Shown: positions 27,513-37,146 of the stretch, in pieces
How the letters are laid out: every line of letters begins with the position of its first letter
Position numbering within the stretch: position 1 is the first letter of the stretch
NCBI RefSeq assembly: GCF_947489715.1
Contig: NZ_CANLER010000001.1
Location: forward strand, 186,001 to 250,000
DNA from: an uncultured Roseovarius sp.
GTDB taxonomy: Bacteria; Pseudomonadota; Alphaproteobacteria; Rhodobacterales; Rhodobacteraceae
Direction: 5' to 3'
Length of the DNA stretch: 64,000 nt
The notes under the pieces: model-generated
Told to the model about the DNA's origin: nothing
What the model saw: only the letters and a program-made list of their open reading frames with translations
The model's database searches: none
Position numbers and translations under genes: made by a program

Positions 27513-28661
27513 TTACCTGATCAGCAGGTCCAGCGGTTGACGGGACAATCGCTCGACACCGTTGGCGGTTACCAGAACAGAATGGCCATAGCACATGGCA
27601 AGGCCTGCTTCGCTATCCATCAGGATCATGTGCAGGAAGAACACCTGGTTTTCCTGCATGATCAGGGGGTTGCCGTGATAGAACATCGGAAAATCCACCC
27701 AGATCGGATTGTAGATCGCACCCATCGCATAGCCGCAGGCCTGCGAACGGGCGTGGTTGAGCCCGGCGGCATCGAACACCCTGGCATGAGCGTCAAAGAC
27801 ATTTCCCATCGGGTCCCCGGGGCGGATCGCTGCTTCGCAGGCTTCCAGCGCCTCGACACAAGCGGTGTGCATGTGGCGCTGCCAGTCATTAGGTTCGCCA
27901 ATCACCACGGTTCGCATCATGGCCGCGTGATAGCGGGCATAGGCGCCCGACCATTCCCAGGTGATCTGATCCTGCGCGTCCAAATGGCGGCGGCCCGAAT
28001 AGTAGCGGCAGAGCAGCGCGCCGGGACCCGAGCCTAGAATGAACTCATTCCCGGCATAATCGCCACCGCCCTTGAACACGGCGCCCTGCATCTCGGCCAG
28101 AATAGCGCCCTCGAACGCGCCCGCACGGGTAACGGCCAGGCCAGCATCCATTGCATCGTCCGAAAGCGCGGCTGCCTTGCGGTGCATGTCGATCTCGGCA
28201 GGGGATTTGAGGCGGCGCAAGTGGCGGATCAACTCGGACGCGTCGATCAGGTCAGGCAGGGCGCTGCGAAGCATCTGGCCGTTGAAATCCGTGAGGCCCG
28301 AGGTGTTGGATTCAAATCCCAGCCGCCCGCTCGCGACACCAAGCCGTTCAAGCAGCTTGATCAGGTCCTGAACCGGTTTGGCGCCTTCGACCTCGGTCCA
28401 GATATGGATTTCATCATCCGAAAGGGTGGAGGTCAGTTGCGCTTGGCGCAGATCGGGCAGGCGGGTCAGCAGGTGTAGATCGCCATTCGCCGTCACGACC
28501 ATCGCCTGGAACATGGCAAAGCCAAAGGTATCATAGCCGCAAATCCAGAAATGGCTTTCGGGCGCAAACATGATCAGCGCGTCAAGCCCGGCATCTGCCA
28601 CAGCTTGCGTGGCACGGGCCTGACGGGCGGTGTATTCGGCGGTGTCGAAATGAAGCGGCAT
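27513..28661 (-). CDS. M24-fold creatinase/ectoine hydrolase-like protein
   Basis: A 382-residue protein with the two-domain pita-bread fold of M24. The five metal ligands of aminopeptidases are gone: ITWEWSGAYARYHAAMMRT places Glu236 and Ala246 at the Asp positions, GYAMG has Tyr311 for the His, and the two Glu positions are changed as well. The same loss is known in creatinase and ectoine hydrolase (DoeA), which cleave C-N bonds without metal. The motif around YHAAMMRT is close to DoeA-type sequence. The substrate is not proven and no ectoine genes are near. GGAG lies nine bases upstream of its ATG. Confidence 0.75.
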   Translation of the reverse strand: MPLHFDTAEYTARQARATQAVADAGLDALIMFAPESHFWICGYDTFGFAMFQAMVVTANGDLHLLTRLPDLRQAQLTSTLSDDEIHIWTEVEGAKPVQDLIKLLERLGVASGRLGFESNTSGLTDFNGQMLRSALPDLIDASELIRHLRRLKSPAEIDMHRKAAALSDDAMDAGLAVTRAGAFEGAILAEMQGAVFKGGGDYAGNEFILGSGPGALLCRYYSGRRHLDAQDQITWEWSGAYARYHAAMMRTVVIGEPNDWQRHMHTACVEALEACEAAIRPGDPMGNVFDAHARVFDAAGLNHARSQACGYAMGAIYNPIWVDFPMFYHGNPLIMQENQVFFLHMILMDSEAGLAMCYGHSVLVTANGVERLSRQPLDLLIR

Positions 28662-28769
28662 TGAGGTCTCCGATCTGGTTCGGAAAACTCAATCGCGCGG
28701 CGGCAGCTTTGGCAAGAGAAATGAATGGCAGGCTGGCATAATAAAATACCTGCCTACCAGTGTGGTGGT

Positions 28770-29201
28770 TCAGGCGATCTCGGCCAGTCGAGCCAGAATG
28801 GCGGTCCAGCCGCCCTCGTGATTGTCACGGCTTTCTTCGTTGGGGAAACGGATATGGGTGAGGGTGACATGGGTGCCGTCGCCTTCGGGCCGGAAATCAA
28901 GCGTAACGGTGCTGCCGTCGACCGAGAAAGGCGATTCCCACGAAAACACAATACGATTGGGGCGGTCGATGACCTTGTAGACGCCGCCATGGGGCATTTC
29001 ATCGTCGTCTTTTTTCATGATCAGGTCGAACCGGCCGCCTATTTTGGCGTCGGTTGTTGCCTGTGGGGTGGTCATGCCGGGGCCGGGCTGCATGAAACGC
29101 ATCAGCATTTCCGGATCAAGCCAGGCGTCGAACACGCGTTCGGGCGGGGCCGCGATGGTGCGGGTAACGGTGAGGGAAAGATCAGTATCGGTAACGGTCA
29201 T
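28770..29201 (-). CDS. SRPBCC/AHSA1 domain protein
   Basis: A 143-residue START-like protein of the AHSA1 group, with VTRTIAAPPERVFDAWLDPE at the start and the closing GGWTAILARLAEIA helix. This fold binds hydrophobic ligands; function here is unknown. Its start overlaps the stop of the ArsR gene by four bases, a pairing seen in many bacteria in which the regulator controls the SRPBCC gene. Confidence 0.85.
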   Translation of the reverse strand: MTVTDTDLSLTVTRTIAAPPERVFDAWLDPEMLMRFMQPGPGMTTPQATTDAKIGGRFDLIMKKDDDEMPHGGVYKVIDRPNRIVFSWESPFSVDGSTVTLDFRPEGDGTHVTLTHIRFPNEESRDNHEGGWTAILARLAEIA

Positions 29202-29539
29202 TTGGCAGTCTCCTGAGTGAGCAGATGATCGAGCGCCTCAAGTCGCTGCGCCCAGATTGAACGAAGATCGGCAAACCACCGGTCGATTTCCTGAAGCGGG
29301 GCCATCTGCACTTCGATCAGATGTTCACGCCATTCGGTCCGGCGCGCCACCAGCCCGGCCCGCTCCAGCACCTTGATGTGTTTGGACACGGAATTGAGGC
29401 TCATGTCGAAATGTCCGGCGAGGCTGGTCACCCGTTGCGGCCCGTGCTGTGCCAGAAGCGTCAGGATCGACCGTCGCGTGGGGTCGCTGGCGGCCTTGAG
29501 GAGATCGGTCAGTGGGTCATGTGATTCTTGTTCAACCAT
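29198..29539 (-). CDS. ArsR family transcriptional regulator
   Basis: A winged-helix repressor of about 113 residues. The helix-turn-helix region is ASDPTRRSILTLLAQHGPQRVTSLAGHFDMSLNSVSKHIKVL, with the C-terminal helix LRSIWAQRLEALDHLL. The usual metal-binding Cys-Val-Cys of ArsR/SmtB is absent, so it probably senses something else. The start is uncertain: ATG at MVEQES is used here, but ATG five codons upstream is in frame and neither has a clear Shine-Dalgarno. Confidence 0.85.
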   Translation of the reverse strand: MVEQESHDPLTDLLKAASDPTRRSILTLLAQHGPQRVTSLAGHFDMSLNSVSKHIKVLERAGLVARRTEWREHLIEVQMAPLQEIDRWFADLRSIWAQRLEALDHLLTQETAK

Positions 29540-29728
29540 ATGGGTGAATAACATTTCAAAGCCAATCAATCAACCAAAAGGATGAATGAAGGATTCCGAA
29601 CCCATGACCGCCGCTGCAAGATACGACTTTAGTCGGGGGAGGGGCAGGTTGCGGGAAATCTTCCTTCCCATAACGCGACATGCGTGCTTATCTTCGGCGC
29701 ATAGACAAAACAAAACTGGGAGGTGCCG

Positions 29729-30214
29729 ATGTCACAGGTCAGCATGACCGTGAATGGCAAGTCTGCGTCCGGAGAGGTTGAAGGCCGCACATTGCTTGTT
29801 GAATTCCTACGCGAAAATTTAAGTTTGACGGGAACACATGTCGGCTGTGATACCAGCCAGTGCGGTGCCTGCGTGGTGCATGTGGATGGCAAGGCCGTGA
29901 AGGCCTGCACGATGTTCGCCGCCGAGGCCGAAGGTGCCGATGTCAGAACCATCGAAGGGATGGCGAATGACGATGGTTCGCTTGGCACCATCCAGCAGGC
30001 GTTTCAGGATCACCACGGGTTGCAATGTGGATTCTGTACACCCGGCATGGTGATGAGTGCGGCAGCGTTGTTGTCTGAAAACCCGAACCCCAGCGAAGCC
30101 GAGATCAGAGATTATCTTGAGGGTAATATTTGCCGCTGCACTGGTTACCATAACATTATCAAAGCGATCATGGCCGCCGCCGGTCAGGACGTTTCAGGAA
30201 TTGCCGCGGAATAA
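29729..30214 (+). CDS. [2Fe-2S] small subunit of a molybdenum hydroxylase, CoxS-like
   Basis: The electron-transfer subunit of a CO-dehydrogenase/xanthine-dehydrogenase type complex, 161 residues. The plant-type cluster ligands are in [13 protein letters not shown] and the second cluster in QCGFCTPGM and [12 protein letters not shown] was chosen over a GTG two codons upstream because GGGAGG lies five bases before it. Order S-L-M is that of form II clusters. It starts a three-gene operon, divergent from the ArsR pair. Confidence 0.93.
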   Translation: MSQVSMTVNGKSASGEVEGRTLLVEFLRENLSLTGTHVGCDTSQCGACVVHVDGKAVKACTMFAAEAEGADVRTIEGMANDDGSLGTIQQAFQDHHGLQCGFCTPGMVMSAAALLSENPNPSEAEIRDYLEGNICRCTGYHNIIKAIMAAAGQDVSGIAAE

Positions 30215-30240
30215 CGCGCCGCTTTACGGGAGGATATAAT

Positions 30241-32604
30241 ATGCCAGCAGATGGAGGCATTGGCGCCGCCACAGCGCGCCGCGAAGACGTAAGGTTTCTG
30301 ACAGGGGTCGGAAACTATACCGATGACATTAATCTACGTGGACAGGCCTATGTGCATTTCCTGCGCTCGGACGTGGCGCACGGGACACTCAACAGTGTGG
30401 ACACATCCGCCGCTGACGGTATGCCGGGCGTGTTGCGCATCTTTACCGGTGCCGATTTCGCCGAGGTGGGCGGATTGCCCTGCGGTTGGCAGGTGACCGA
30501 CCGCCACGGTGAAGTGATGCAGGAACCGGCGCATCCGGTGCTGGCCCAGGGCAAGGTGCGCCATGTCGGCGACCCGATTGCCGCCATCGTGGCTGAAACC
30601 CGCGAACAGGCGCGCGACGCTGCCGAGGCCATCGAAGTTGACATCGACGACCTCCCAGCGGTGATCGACATGAAGGCCGCGCTGGAAGATGGCGCGCCCA
30701 AGGTACATGACGATCTGACCTCGAACCTTTGCTACGACTGGGGGTTTGTCGAGGAAAACAAGGGCGCGGTGGATGAGGCCTTTGCCAATGCCGCGCATGT
30801 GACAACGCTGGAACTGGTCAATCAGCGGCTGGTCGCCAACCCGATGGAGCCGCGCGTGGCCGTGGGGGATTATAACCGTGGCACCGATGACAGCACGCTT
30901 TACACCACCAGCCAGAACCCGCATGTGATCCGTCTGTTGATGGGCGCCTTTGTGCTGGGCATTCCCGAACACAAGTTGCGGGTGGTGGCGCCCGATGTGG
31001 GCGGCGGTTTCGGTTCGAAAATCTTCCACTACGCGGAAGAGGCGTTTTGCACCTTTGCTGCCAAGGCACTGAACCGCCCGGTCAAGTGGACAAGTTCGCG
31101 GTCCGAGGCGTTCATGACTGACGCCCATGGCCGTGACCACGTTACTAAGATCGAATTGGCGCTGGATGCGGATAACAACTTCACCGCTTTGCGCACCGAT
31201 ACCCACGCCAATATGGGCGCCTATCTGAGCACCTTTGCGCCATCGGTCCCGACCTGGCTGCACGGCACGCTGATGGCGGGCAATTACAAGACGCCGCTGA
31301 TCTATGTGAACGTCAAGGCGGTCTTTACCAATACCGTGCCGGTCGATGCCTATCGCGGCGCGGGCCGCCCCGAGGCGACCTTCCAGTTGGAGCGGGTCAT
31401 CGACAAGGCGGCGCGGGAATTGGGTGTCGATCCTATTGCATTGAGACGGCAGAATTTTGTGACCGAATTCCCCTATGCCACCCCGGTCGCGGTCGAATAT
31501 GACACCGGTGATTACGTGGCCACGATGGATAAGCTGGAAGAGATCGCCGATCTCAGTGGCTTTGACGCGCGGCTGGCTGAATCGCAGGCAAAGGGCAAGC
31601 TGCGGGGCCTTGGGATCAATTGCTATATCGAGGCGTGTGGCATCGCACCATCGAACCTCGTGGGGCAATTGGGCGCGCGCGCGGGGCTTTATGAAAGTGC
31701 CACTGTTCGGGTCAACGCCACCGGCGGGATCACGGTTATGACCGGCAGCCACAGCCACGGGCAGGGGCATGAAACGGCCTTTCCACAGGTGGTGGCCGAT
31801 ATGATCGGAATTGATGCCAGCATGATCGAGATCGAACATGGCGATACTGCAAATACTCCAATGGGCATGGGCACCTATGGCTCTCGCTCATTGGCAGTGG
31901 GCGGTAGCGCCATGGTGCGCGCGACCGAAAAGATTATCAACAAGGCCAAGAAGATCGCGGCTCACCTTATGGAAGCCGCTGATGCCGATATCGAGCTGAA
32001 GGACGGTCAGTTCAGCGTCGCGGGCACCGATAAATCGGTGGCTTGGGGCGATGTGACCCTGGCGGCTTACGTGCCGCATAACTATCCACTGGAAGAGATC
32101 GAGCCGGGGCTGGAGGAAACCGCGTTTTACGATCCGGCAAACTTCACCTATCCGGCAGGTGCCTATGCCTGCGAGGTTGAGGTCGACCCGGATACCGGCA
32201 AGGTCACTATCGAACGGTTCTCGGCGGCGGATGATTTCGGCAATATCGTCAACCCGATGATTGTCGATGGTCAGGTCCATGGTGGGATCGGGCAAGGGAT
32301 CGGGCAGGCGCTGCTCGAATCCTGCGTCTATGACGAAAGCGGTCAGTTGCTTAGCGGTTCCTACATGGACTATGCCATGCCGCGCGCAGACGATGTGCCG
32401 TTCTACGTCGTCGATCATTCCTGTCAGACGCCATGTACGCATAACCCGCTAGGGGTGAAGGGCTGTGGCGAGGCCGGGGCGATCGGATCACCGCCTGCGG
32501 TGGTCAATGCCGTGGTGGACGCGCTGCAACGCGCGGGTCACGGTGTTACCCATATCGACATGCCACTTTCGCCGTCGCGCGTGTGGCAGGCAATGCAAGG
32601 GTAA
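30241..32604 (+). CDS. Molybdopterin large subunit, form II CoxL
   Basis: The catalytic subunit with the Mo-pterin-cytosine dinucleotide site, 787 residues. GGGFGSK is at residues 254-260. The active-site loop reads AYRGAGR at 370-376, which marks form II; true CO-oxidising form I enzymes have AYxCSFR. The catalytic Glu is Glu744 in GCGEAGA. Form II enzymes have not been generally tied to CO oxidation and may use another substrate. It lies 26 bases after coxS and 11 before coxM. Confidence 0.93.
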   Translation: MPADGGIGAATARREDVRFLTGVGNYTDDINLRGQAYVHFLRSDVAHGTLNSVDTSAADGMPGVLRIFTGADFAEVGGLPCGWQVTDRHGEVMQEPAHPVLAQGKVRHVGDPIAAIVAETREQARDAAEAIEVDIDDLPAVIDMKAALEDGAPKVHDDLTSNLCYDWGFVEENKGAVDEAFANAAHVTTLELVNQRLVANPMEPRVAVGDYNRGTDDSTLYTTSQNPHVIRLLMGAFVLGIPEHKLRVVAPDVGGGFGSKIFHYAEEAFCTFAAKALNRPVKWTSSRSEAFMTDAHGRDHVTKIELALDADNNFTALRTDTHANMGAYLSTFAPSVPTWLHGTLMAGNYKTPLIYVNVKAVFTNTVPVDAYRGAGRPEATFQLERVIDKAARELGVDPIALRRQNFVTEFPYATPVAVEYDTGDYVATMDKLEEIADLSGFDARLAESQAKGKLRGLGINCYIEACGIAPSNLVGQLGARAGLYESATVRVNATGGITVMTGSHSHGQGHETAFPQVVADMIGIDASMIEIEHGDTANTPMGMGTYGSRSLAVGGSAMVRATEKIINKAKKIAAHLMEAADADIELKDGQFSVAGTDKSVAWGDVTLAAYVPHNYPLEEIEPGLEETAFYDPANFTYPAGAYACEVEVDPDTGKVTIERFSAADDFGNIVNPMIVDGQVHGGIGQGIGQALLESCVYDESGQLLSGSYMDYAMPRADDVPFYVVDHSCQTPCTHNPLGVKGCGEAGAIGSPPAVVNAVVDALQRAGHGVTHIDMPLSPSRVWQAMQG

Positions 32605-32615
32605 GGAGAAAAACG

Positions 32616-33404
32616 ATGTATGCATTTGACATTGAACGCCCGACCCGCCTGGCCGATGCGGTCAAACTGCTGAGTGACTCGGTCGAGTCGCAACCGCTGG
32701 GTGGTGGTCAGACCCTGATCCCCACGCTCAAGCAGCGCCTGGCGATGCCTGATCGGCTGGTGAGCCTTGGGGCCATTGATGAAATCAAGGGTATTTGTAC
32801 CGGTGACGACGGCGCTTTGTGCATTGGAGGGACAACGACCCATGCCGATGTGGCCGCCGGTGCCGGAGCCTATCCGGCGCTTGCCGGGTTAGCAGGCAAT
32901 ATCGGCGATCCGGCGGTGCGTAACCGGGGCACGATCGGCGGATCGCTGGCCAATAACGACCCGTCCGCCTGTTATCCCGCAGGCGTTCTGGGCTCGGGCG
33001 CGACAGTGGTTACGAATACGCGCGAGATCGCGGCCGATGACTTCTTTGACGGGCTGTTTGCCACGGTCCTTGAGGAAGGTGAAATCATCACCGAGGTGAA
33101 GTTCCCTGTGCCGGAAAAGGCTGCCTACATGAAGTTCGAACAACCCGCCTCGCGGTTTGCTTTGGTAGGGGTATTTGTCGCGAAATACGGCGATGGCGTG
33201 CGTGTGGCCGTGACCGGTGCGTCCGAAGAGGGTGTGTTCCGCTGGTCCGAAGCCGAAGCGGCGTTGAGCGCGGATTTTTCGGCCGGTGCGATTGACGGGC
33301 TGTCGGTGTCCGGTGATGGCATGATCAGCGACCTGCATGGTTCGGGCGACTATCGTGCGCATCTTGTCGGTGTCATGACCAAACGTGCGGTCGCCGCGGC
33401 CTGA
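32616..33404 (+). CDS. FAD-binding medium subunit, CoxM-like
   Basis: The flavoprotein subunit, 262 residues. The FAD motifs are PLGGGQTLIP near residue 30 and GTIGGSLANNDPSA near residue 105. Start chosen at MYAFDIERP, with AAGGAG about eight bases upstream. Last gene of the S-L-M operon. No coxD, coxE, coxF or coxG maturation gene follows. Confidence 0.93.
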   Translation: MYAFDIERPTRLADAVKLLSDSVESQPLGGGQTLIPTLKQRLAMPDRLVSLGAIDEIKGICTGDDGALCIGGTTTHADVAAGAGAYPALAGLAGNIGDPAVRNRGTIGGSLANNDPSACYPAGVLGSGATVVTNTREIAADDFFDGLFATVLEEGEIITEVKFPVPEKAAYMKFEQPASRFALVGVFVAKYGDGVRVAVTGASEEGVFRWSEAEAALSADFSAGAIDGLSVSGDGMISDLHGSGDYRAHLVGVMTKRAVAAA

Positions 33405-33412
33405 ATTCAGGA

Positions 33413-33440
33413 AGGGCGGCATCGTTTTTTGCCGCCCTTA
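33413..33440 (+). terminator. Strong hairpin after the coxSLM operon
   Basis: AAGGGCGGCA and TGCCGCCCTT form a perfect ten-pair stem nine bases after the coxM stop. The T-run lies in the loop (TCGTTTTT) and not after the stem, so the hairpin may end transcription by another route or protect the 3' end. Confidence 0.55.
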
Positions 33441-33559
33441 CCGTTACGTCACGACCAGAAACACTGGCCGGATGTTCTGAGCGGCGATAGTCTCGTGGCG
33501 CAACTTCGGGGCGGCTTTTACAATACGCTCGCGTTTTCCGTTTGGGGGCGGAGCAATTG

Positions 33560-33952
33560 ATGATTGTTGATATCTGGCAGAGTTTTCGGAGATTGCCTGT
33601 CTGGGTGCAGATTTGGGTGGCGGCTATCTTGGTGCCGGTCAATCTGTCGCCGTTGCTTTTTCTATCAGAATTTCAGGGCGTCATGGTGGCAACCCTGGCC
33701 GTTGGAGGGATGGCGCCGAACCTTGTTATCATGATGCGGGATCACGGATTTTCGCGGGCGATGGCCTTGCCACATCTGTTGATCTGGACGCCGCTTGTGA
33801 TCTTTTTGATCAACCTGCTGAGCAGTGGCGCGGAACTGCCCGATATATATCGGAATTTCCTGATCTTGTTGTTGCTGGTCGACCTGGTGTCGCTGGCGTT
33901 TGACTGTCTTGATGCGCTGAAGTGGTGGAGAGGCGACCGGGGGGCCGCCTGA
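33560..33952 (+). CDS. Hypothetical membrane protein (130 aa)
   Basis: Four hydrophobic segments can be placed, around residues 17-37, 40-57, 68-85 and 98-115. I know no family for it. GGAG lies six bases upstream of the ATG at MIVDIWQSF. It follows the cox operon after the hairpin and is convergent with the valine operon, so it is probably a separate unit. Confidence 0.65.
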   Translation: MIVDIWQSFRRLPVWVQIWVAAILVPVNLSPLLFLSEFQGVMVATLAVGGMAPNLVIMMRDHGFSRAMALPHLLIWTPLVIFLINLLSSGAELPDIYRNFLILLLLVDLVSLAFDCLDALKWWRGDRGAA

Positions 33953-33961
33953 TCCGCTGTT

Positions 33962-34834
33962 TTATCCGTGACCGCGTGCGCTGAATCGCGGCAACATGGC
34001 GCTGAAATCGCGGCCCGCGCCGTCTTCTTCCTCGACAAATTTCGCGTAAAGATCACGCGCGGCTTTGCCCAGCGGCGTGTCGGCATCCGCCGCCTTGGCG
34101 GCCTGCTGCGCCAGACGCAGATCCTTGAGCATCAGATCAGCGGCAAAGCCGGGTTTGTAATCATTGTCCGCAGGGCTTTGCGGGCCGATCCCGGGGGCGG
34201 GGCAATAGGCGTTCATCGACCAGGAATAACCCGAGGAGGTGCTGACCACATCGAACATCGCCTGCCGGTCAAGCCCCAGCTTGTCGGCAAGGGCGAAAGC
34301 CTCGCAGGTGACGATCATGGTGGCGCCGAGGATCATGTTGTTGCAGATCTTGGCGGCCTGACCATTGCCCGAAGGGCCGCAGTGAACCGCTTTTTGGCCC
34401 ATGATTTCAAAAAGTTCCTTGGCAGTATTAAAGCCAGCATCGTCACCGCCGACCATGAAGGTAAGCGTACCACCCTGCGCCCCGCCGACGCCGCCGGAAA
34501 CCGGCGCATCCAGTGCTGAAAGTCCAGCCGCTTGCGCCTGTTCGGCGACCGCTCGGGCGCTTTCCACATCCACGGTCGAACAATCGAGCAGCACCGCGCC
34601 TTGCTGCATCACCGGAATGACCTGATCCGCGACCGCGCGCAGGATCTGACCGTTGGGCAGCATGGTGATCACGACGTCGCGACCCGTTGCAGCCTCTGCG
34701 GCACTGGCGGCCGTGCTGACTCCTTCAATCGAGACATCCGCCATGTCAAAGCCGGTGACCTCGTGTCCGGCGTTGGCAAGGTTTGCCGCCATCGGGCCGC
34801 CCATGTTGCCCAGTCCGATAAATCCGATTTTCAT
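33962..34834 (-). CDS. mmsB: 3-hydroxyisobutyrate dehydrogenase
   Basis: Oxidises 3-hydroxyisobutyrate to methylmalonate semialdehyde with NAD in valine breakdown. The Rossmann motif GFIGLGNMGGPMAANLANAGH opens the protein. The catalytic Lys lies in SGNGQAAKICNNM and the family DAPVSGGVGGAQ motif is present. 290 residues is standard. It ends the operon with the hydrolase and acyl-CoA dehydrogenase upstream; only three bases separate it from the hydrolase. Confidence 0.93.
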   Translation of the reverse strand: MKIGFIGLGNMGGPMAANLANAGHEVTGFDMADVSIEGVSTAASAAEAATGRDVVITMLPNGQILRAVADQVIPVMQQGAVLLDCSTVDVESARAVAEQAQAAGLSALDAPVSGGVGGAQGGTLTFMVGGDDAGFNTAKELFEIMGQKAVHCGPSGNGQAAKICNNMILGATMIVTCEAFALADKLGLDRQAMFDVVSTSSGYSWSMNAYCPAPGIGPQSPADNDYKPGFAADLMLKDLRLAQQAAKAADADTPLGKAARDLYAKFVEEEDGAGRDFSAMLPRFSARGHG

Positions 34835-34837
34835 GGC

Positions 34838-35881
34838 TTATCCTTTCGCATCGAATGTCAGTTTGTGTTCGCCCAGCGGCATCAGCATCTTTGTGGCGGC
34901 CAGCGCCGGTGGGTTGTCCAGATCATGCTGCCAATTGGGGCTGCGGTCCTTGTCGATCACCGCCGCGCGGATACCTTCGAGGAAATCGCCATGTTCCATC
35001 GCACGATAGGTGAAACGATATTCCAGTTCCAGCGCGTCGCGTATGGTGGTGCCGGGGCGGCGCAGACGGTGGGTCATCTCGACGGCGCAGGCCATCGACA
35101 GGGGAGAGTTGCGCGACAAGGCCTTGAGTGTTGCGGTGGCAAAGTCGCTGTCATCGGCGCGCAGGGCGTTGAGGATATCTATCAGGGAGTCGCCGCCGAA
35201 AAGCGCGTCAATCTGTGCCTGCTGAGCTGCCAGCGATCCGGTGGGAGCGTCCTGGGCCAAGGCGCCTATGGCGTTGATATCACCCGTTTCCTCAAGCCGC
35301 TGGATCAGCGCGGACCAATCCTCGGCGGGGATGTAAGTATCTGCGAAACCGACAAAAATTGCATCGGCGGGCCCCATGCGGGCGCAGGTCATTCCGAGGT
35401 ATTCACCCAACCGACCCGGCGCCTGCGCCAGCATCAACGACCCGCCCACATCCGGCACCAGACCGATGCCGCATTCAGGCATGGCGATCTGGCTGTTTTC
35501 ACACACGATCCGGTGCGAGCCGTGACAGGACACACCTACGCCGCCACCCATGGTAAAGCCCTGCATGAAAGACACGTAAGGTTTTGAATATTCATGGATT
35601 TTAGCGTTCAGGCGGTATTCATCGGCCCAGAATGTCTGCCCATAGCCAAAGTCGCCTGCGCGACCGGTTTCATAGAGTTTCTGAATGTCGCCACCGGCGC
35701 TGAAAGCCTTGTCGCCTTCGGCGTCGATGATCACCAATGCAATGTCATCATCGTCTTGCCACGCATCCAGAGCGGCCTCGATTGCCTGACACATCTCGTA
35801 GGTGACAGCATTGAGCGCCTTCGGGCGGGTCAAGGTGATGCGGCCTGCGTGACCGGATTTGCGAACGGAAATATCGCTCAT
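34838..35881 (-). CDS. 3-hydroxyisobutyryl-CoA hydrolase
   Basis: A crotonase-fold hydrolase of 347 residues that frees 3-hydroxyisobutyrate from its CoA ester. FSAGGDIQKLYETG and MGGGVGVSCHGSHRIV form the oxyanion region. The motif MPECGIGLVPDVG carries the Glu and Asp diagnostic of the hydrolase rather than of enoyl-CoA hydratase, and the length (hydratases are about 260) agrees. It overlaps the upstream acyl-CoA dehydrogenase by four bases. Confidence 0.9.
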   Translation of the reverse strand: MSDISVRKSGHAGRITLTRPKALNAVTYEMCQAIEAALDAWQDDDDIALVIIDAEGDKAFSAGGDIQKLYETGRAGDFGYGQTFWADEYRLNAKIHEYSKPYVSFMQGFTMGGGVGVSCHGSHRIVCENSQIAMPECGIGLVPDVGGSLMLAQAPGRLGEYLGMTCARMGPADAIFVGFADTYIPAEDWSALIQRLEETGDINAIGALAQDAPTGSLAAQQAQIDALFGGDSLIDILNALRADDSDFATATLKALSRNSPLSMACAVEMTHRLRRPGTTIRDALELEYRFTYRAMEHGDFLEGIRAAVIDKDRSPNWQHDLDNPPALAATKMLMPLGEHKLTFDAKG

Positions 35882-37020
35882 TGATCCGCCAGCAATTGGC
35901 GCGCGACGATCAGGCGCATAATTTCGTTTGTGCCCTCTAAGATTTCATGAACGCGCAGGTCGCGGACCAGTTTTTCGATACCGTAATCGGCAAGGTAGCC
36001 ATAGCCGCCATGCAGTTGCAGGCACTGGTTGACTACTTTCGATCCGGTCTCGGTCACGAAGCGTTTGGCCATGGCGCAGAACTTGGTGGCGTCGGGCGCG
36101 CCGCTGTCCAGTTTCCAAGCGGCCTGGCGCAGGAAGGTGCGGGCGGCCTGCAACTCGATCTCCATATCCGCGAGGCGGAATTGCAGGGCCTGGAACTGGT
36201 CGATGGATCGGCCGAATGCCTTGCGTTCACCCATATATTGCAGCGTCATCGTGAGGGCGGTCTGGGCCGCGCCAAGCGAGCAGGACGAGATGTTGAGACG
36301 CCCCCCATCCAGCCCCGCCATGGCGTATTTGAAGCCTTTTTCTTCTTCGCCCACAAGGTTGTCGGCACCGATCTGGCAATCATCAAATTGCACCTGCGCG
36401 GTGGGTTGCGAGCGCCAGCCCATTTTGTCTTCAAGGGCGCCAAAGCTGAGGCCCTTGGTGCCATCCTCGACATAGACGGTGGAGATGCCCTTGGGGCCGT
36501 CTTCGCCGGTGCGGACCATGACGACATAGGCGTCGGAATAGCCGCCGCCCGAGATGAACGCCTTGGTGCCGTTGAGGGTGTAGCCTTCGTTGGTACGCTC
36601 GGCGCGGGTCTTGAGGGCCGCGGCGTCCGAACCGGAGCCGGGTTCGGTGAGACAGTAGGAGAGGACGGTTTTCATGCTGAGAATGTCGGGCATCAGCCGC
36701 GCCTTCATCTCGTCACTGGCGAAGGTGTCGAGCATCTTGGCGCACATGTTATGGATCGACAGAAACGCCGCTACCGAGGGGCAAGCCATTGACAGTGCTT
36801 CGAAAACCAGCGTTGCGTCCAGCCGGGTGAGGCCCGATCCGCCGGTTTCTTCGGACACGTAGAGCCCGCCAAATCCAAGCTCGGCGATCTGCGGCCAAAG
36901 CTCTTTCGGGATGGTGCCCTGCTTTTCCCAATCGCGCGCGTAAGGCGCGATATTGTCCTGGCCAAAGGCATAGGCCATGTCGAAAATCGCGGTCTGTTCT
37001 TCTGTCAGGGCAAAATCCAT
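35878..37020 (-). CDS. Acyl-CoA dehydrogenase, probable isobutyryl-CoA dehydrogenase
   Basis: A flavoenzyme that oxidises an acyl-CoA in the first shared step of valine breakdown, 380 residues. The signature SYCLTEPGSGSDAAALKT and GMFxx-type QFQALQFRLADMEIE segments are intact. The catalytic Glu is expected at Glu362 in ILEGTNEI. The two partner genes that follow make isobutyryl-CoA the likely substrate. It is preceded by a palindrome and tandem repeats that may control the operon. Confidence 0.92.
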   Translation of the reverse strand: MDFALTEEQTAIFDMAYAFGQDNIAPYARDWEKQGTIPKELWPQIAELGFGGLYVSEETGGSGLTRLDATLVFEALSMACPSVAAFLSIHNMCAKMLDTFASDEMKARLMPDILSMKTVLSYCLTEPGSGSDAAALKTRAERTNEGYTLNGTKAFISGGGYSDAYVVMVRTGEDGPKGISTVYVEDGTKGLSFGALEDKMGWRSQPTAQVQFDDCQIGADNLVGEEEKGFKYAMAGLDGGRLNISSCSLGAAQTALTMTLQYMGERKAFGRSIDQFQALQFRLADMEIELQAARTFLRQAAWKLDSGAPDATKFCAMAKRFVTETGSKVVNQCLQLHGGYGYLADYGIEKLVRDLRVHEILEGTNEIMRLIVARQLLADQ

Positions 37021-37040
37021 CGAATCTTCCTTCAGCGCCA

Positions 37041-37064
37041 GTAATTGAACACGCGTTTAATTAC
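37041..37064. promoter_or_regulatory. 24-bp near-perfect palindrome, likely operator of the valine operon
   Basis: GTAATTGAACACGCGTTTAATTAC matches its own reverse complement at 20 of 24 positions. It ends 21 bases upstream of the acyl-CoA dehydrogenase start, where a repressor would block transcription. The length and symmetry suit a TetR-type dimer. Confidence 0.5.
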
Positions 37065-37146
37065 CAAATGTTGCAGGAGTTTTGCAAGCACTGCGAGAAT
37101 CACCCGCAAAGCCCAGGTTAACAAGGCAAATCCGGGGGGCTGTATC

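Noticed and set aside
30334-31839. A 501-codon open frame antisense to the coxL gene
   Set aside because: It is the shadow of a strongly conserved GC-rich gene; its translation is His/Arg/Gly-rich with no domain, and coxL motifs are intact on the other strand.
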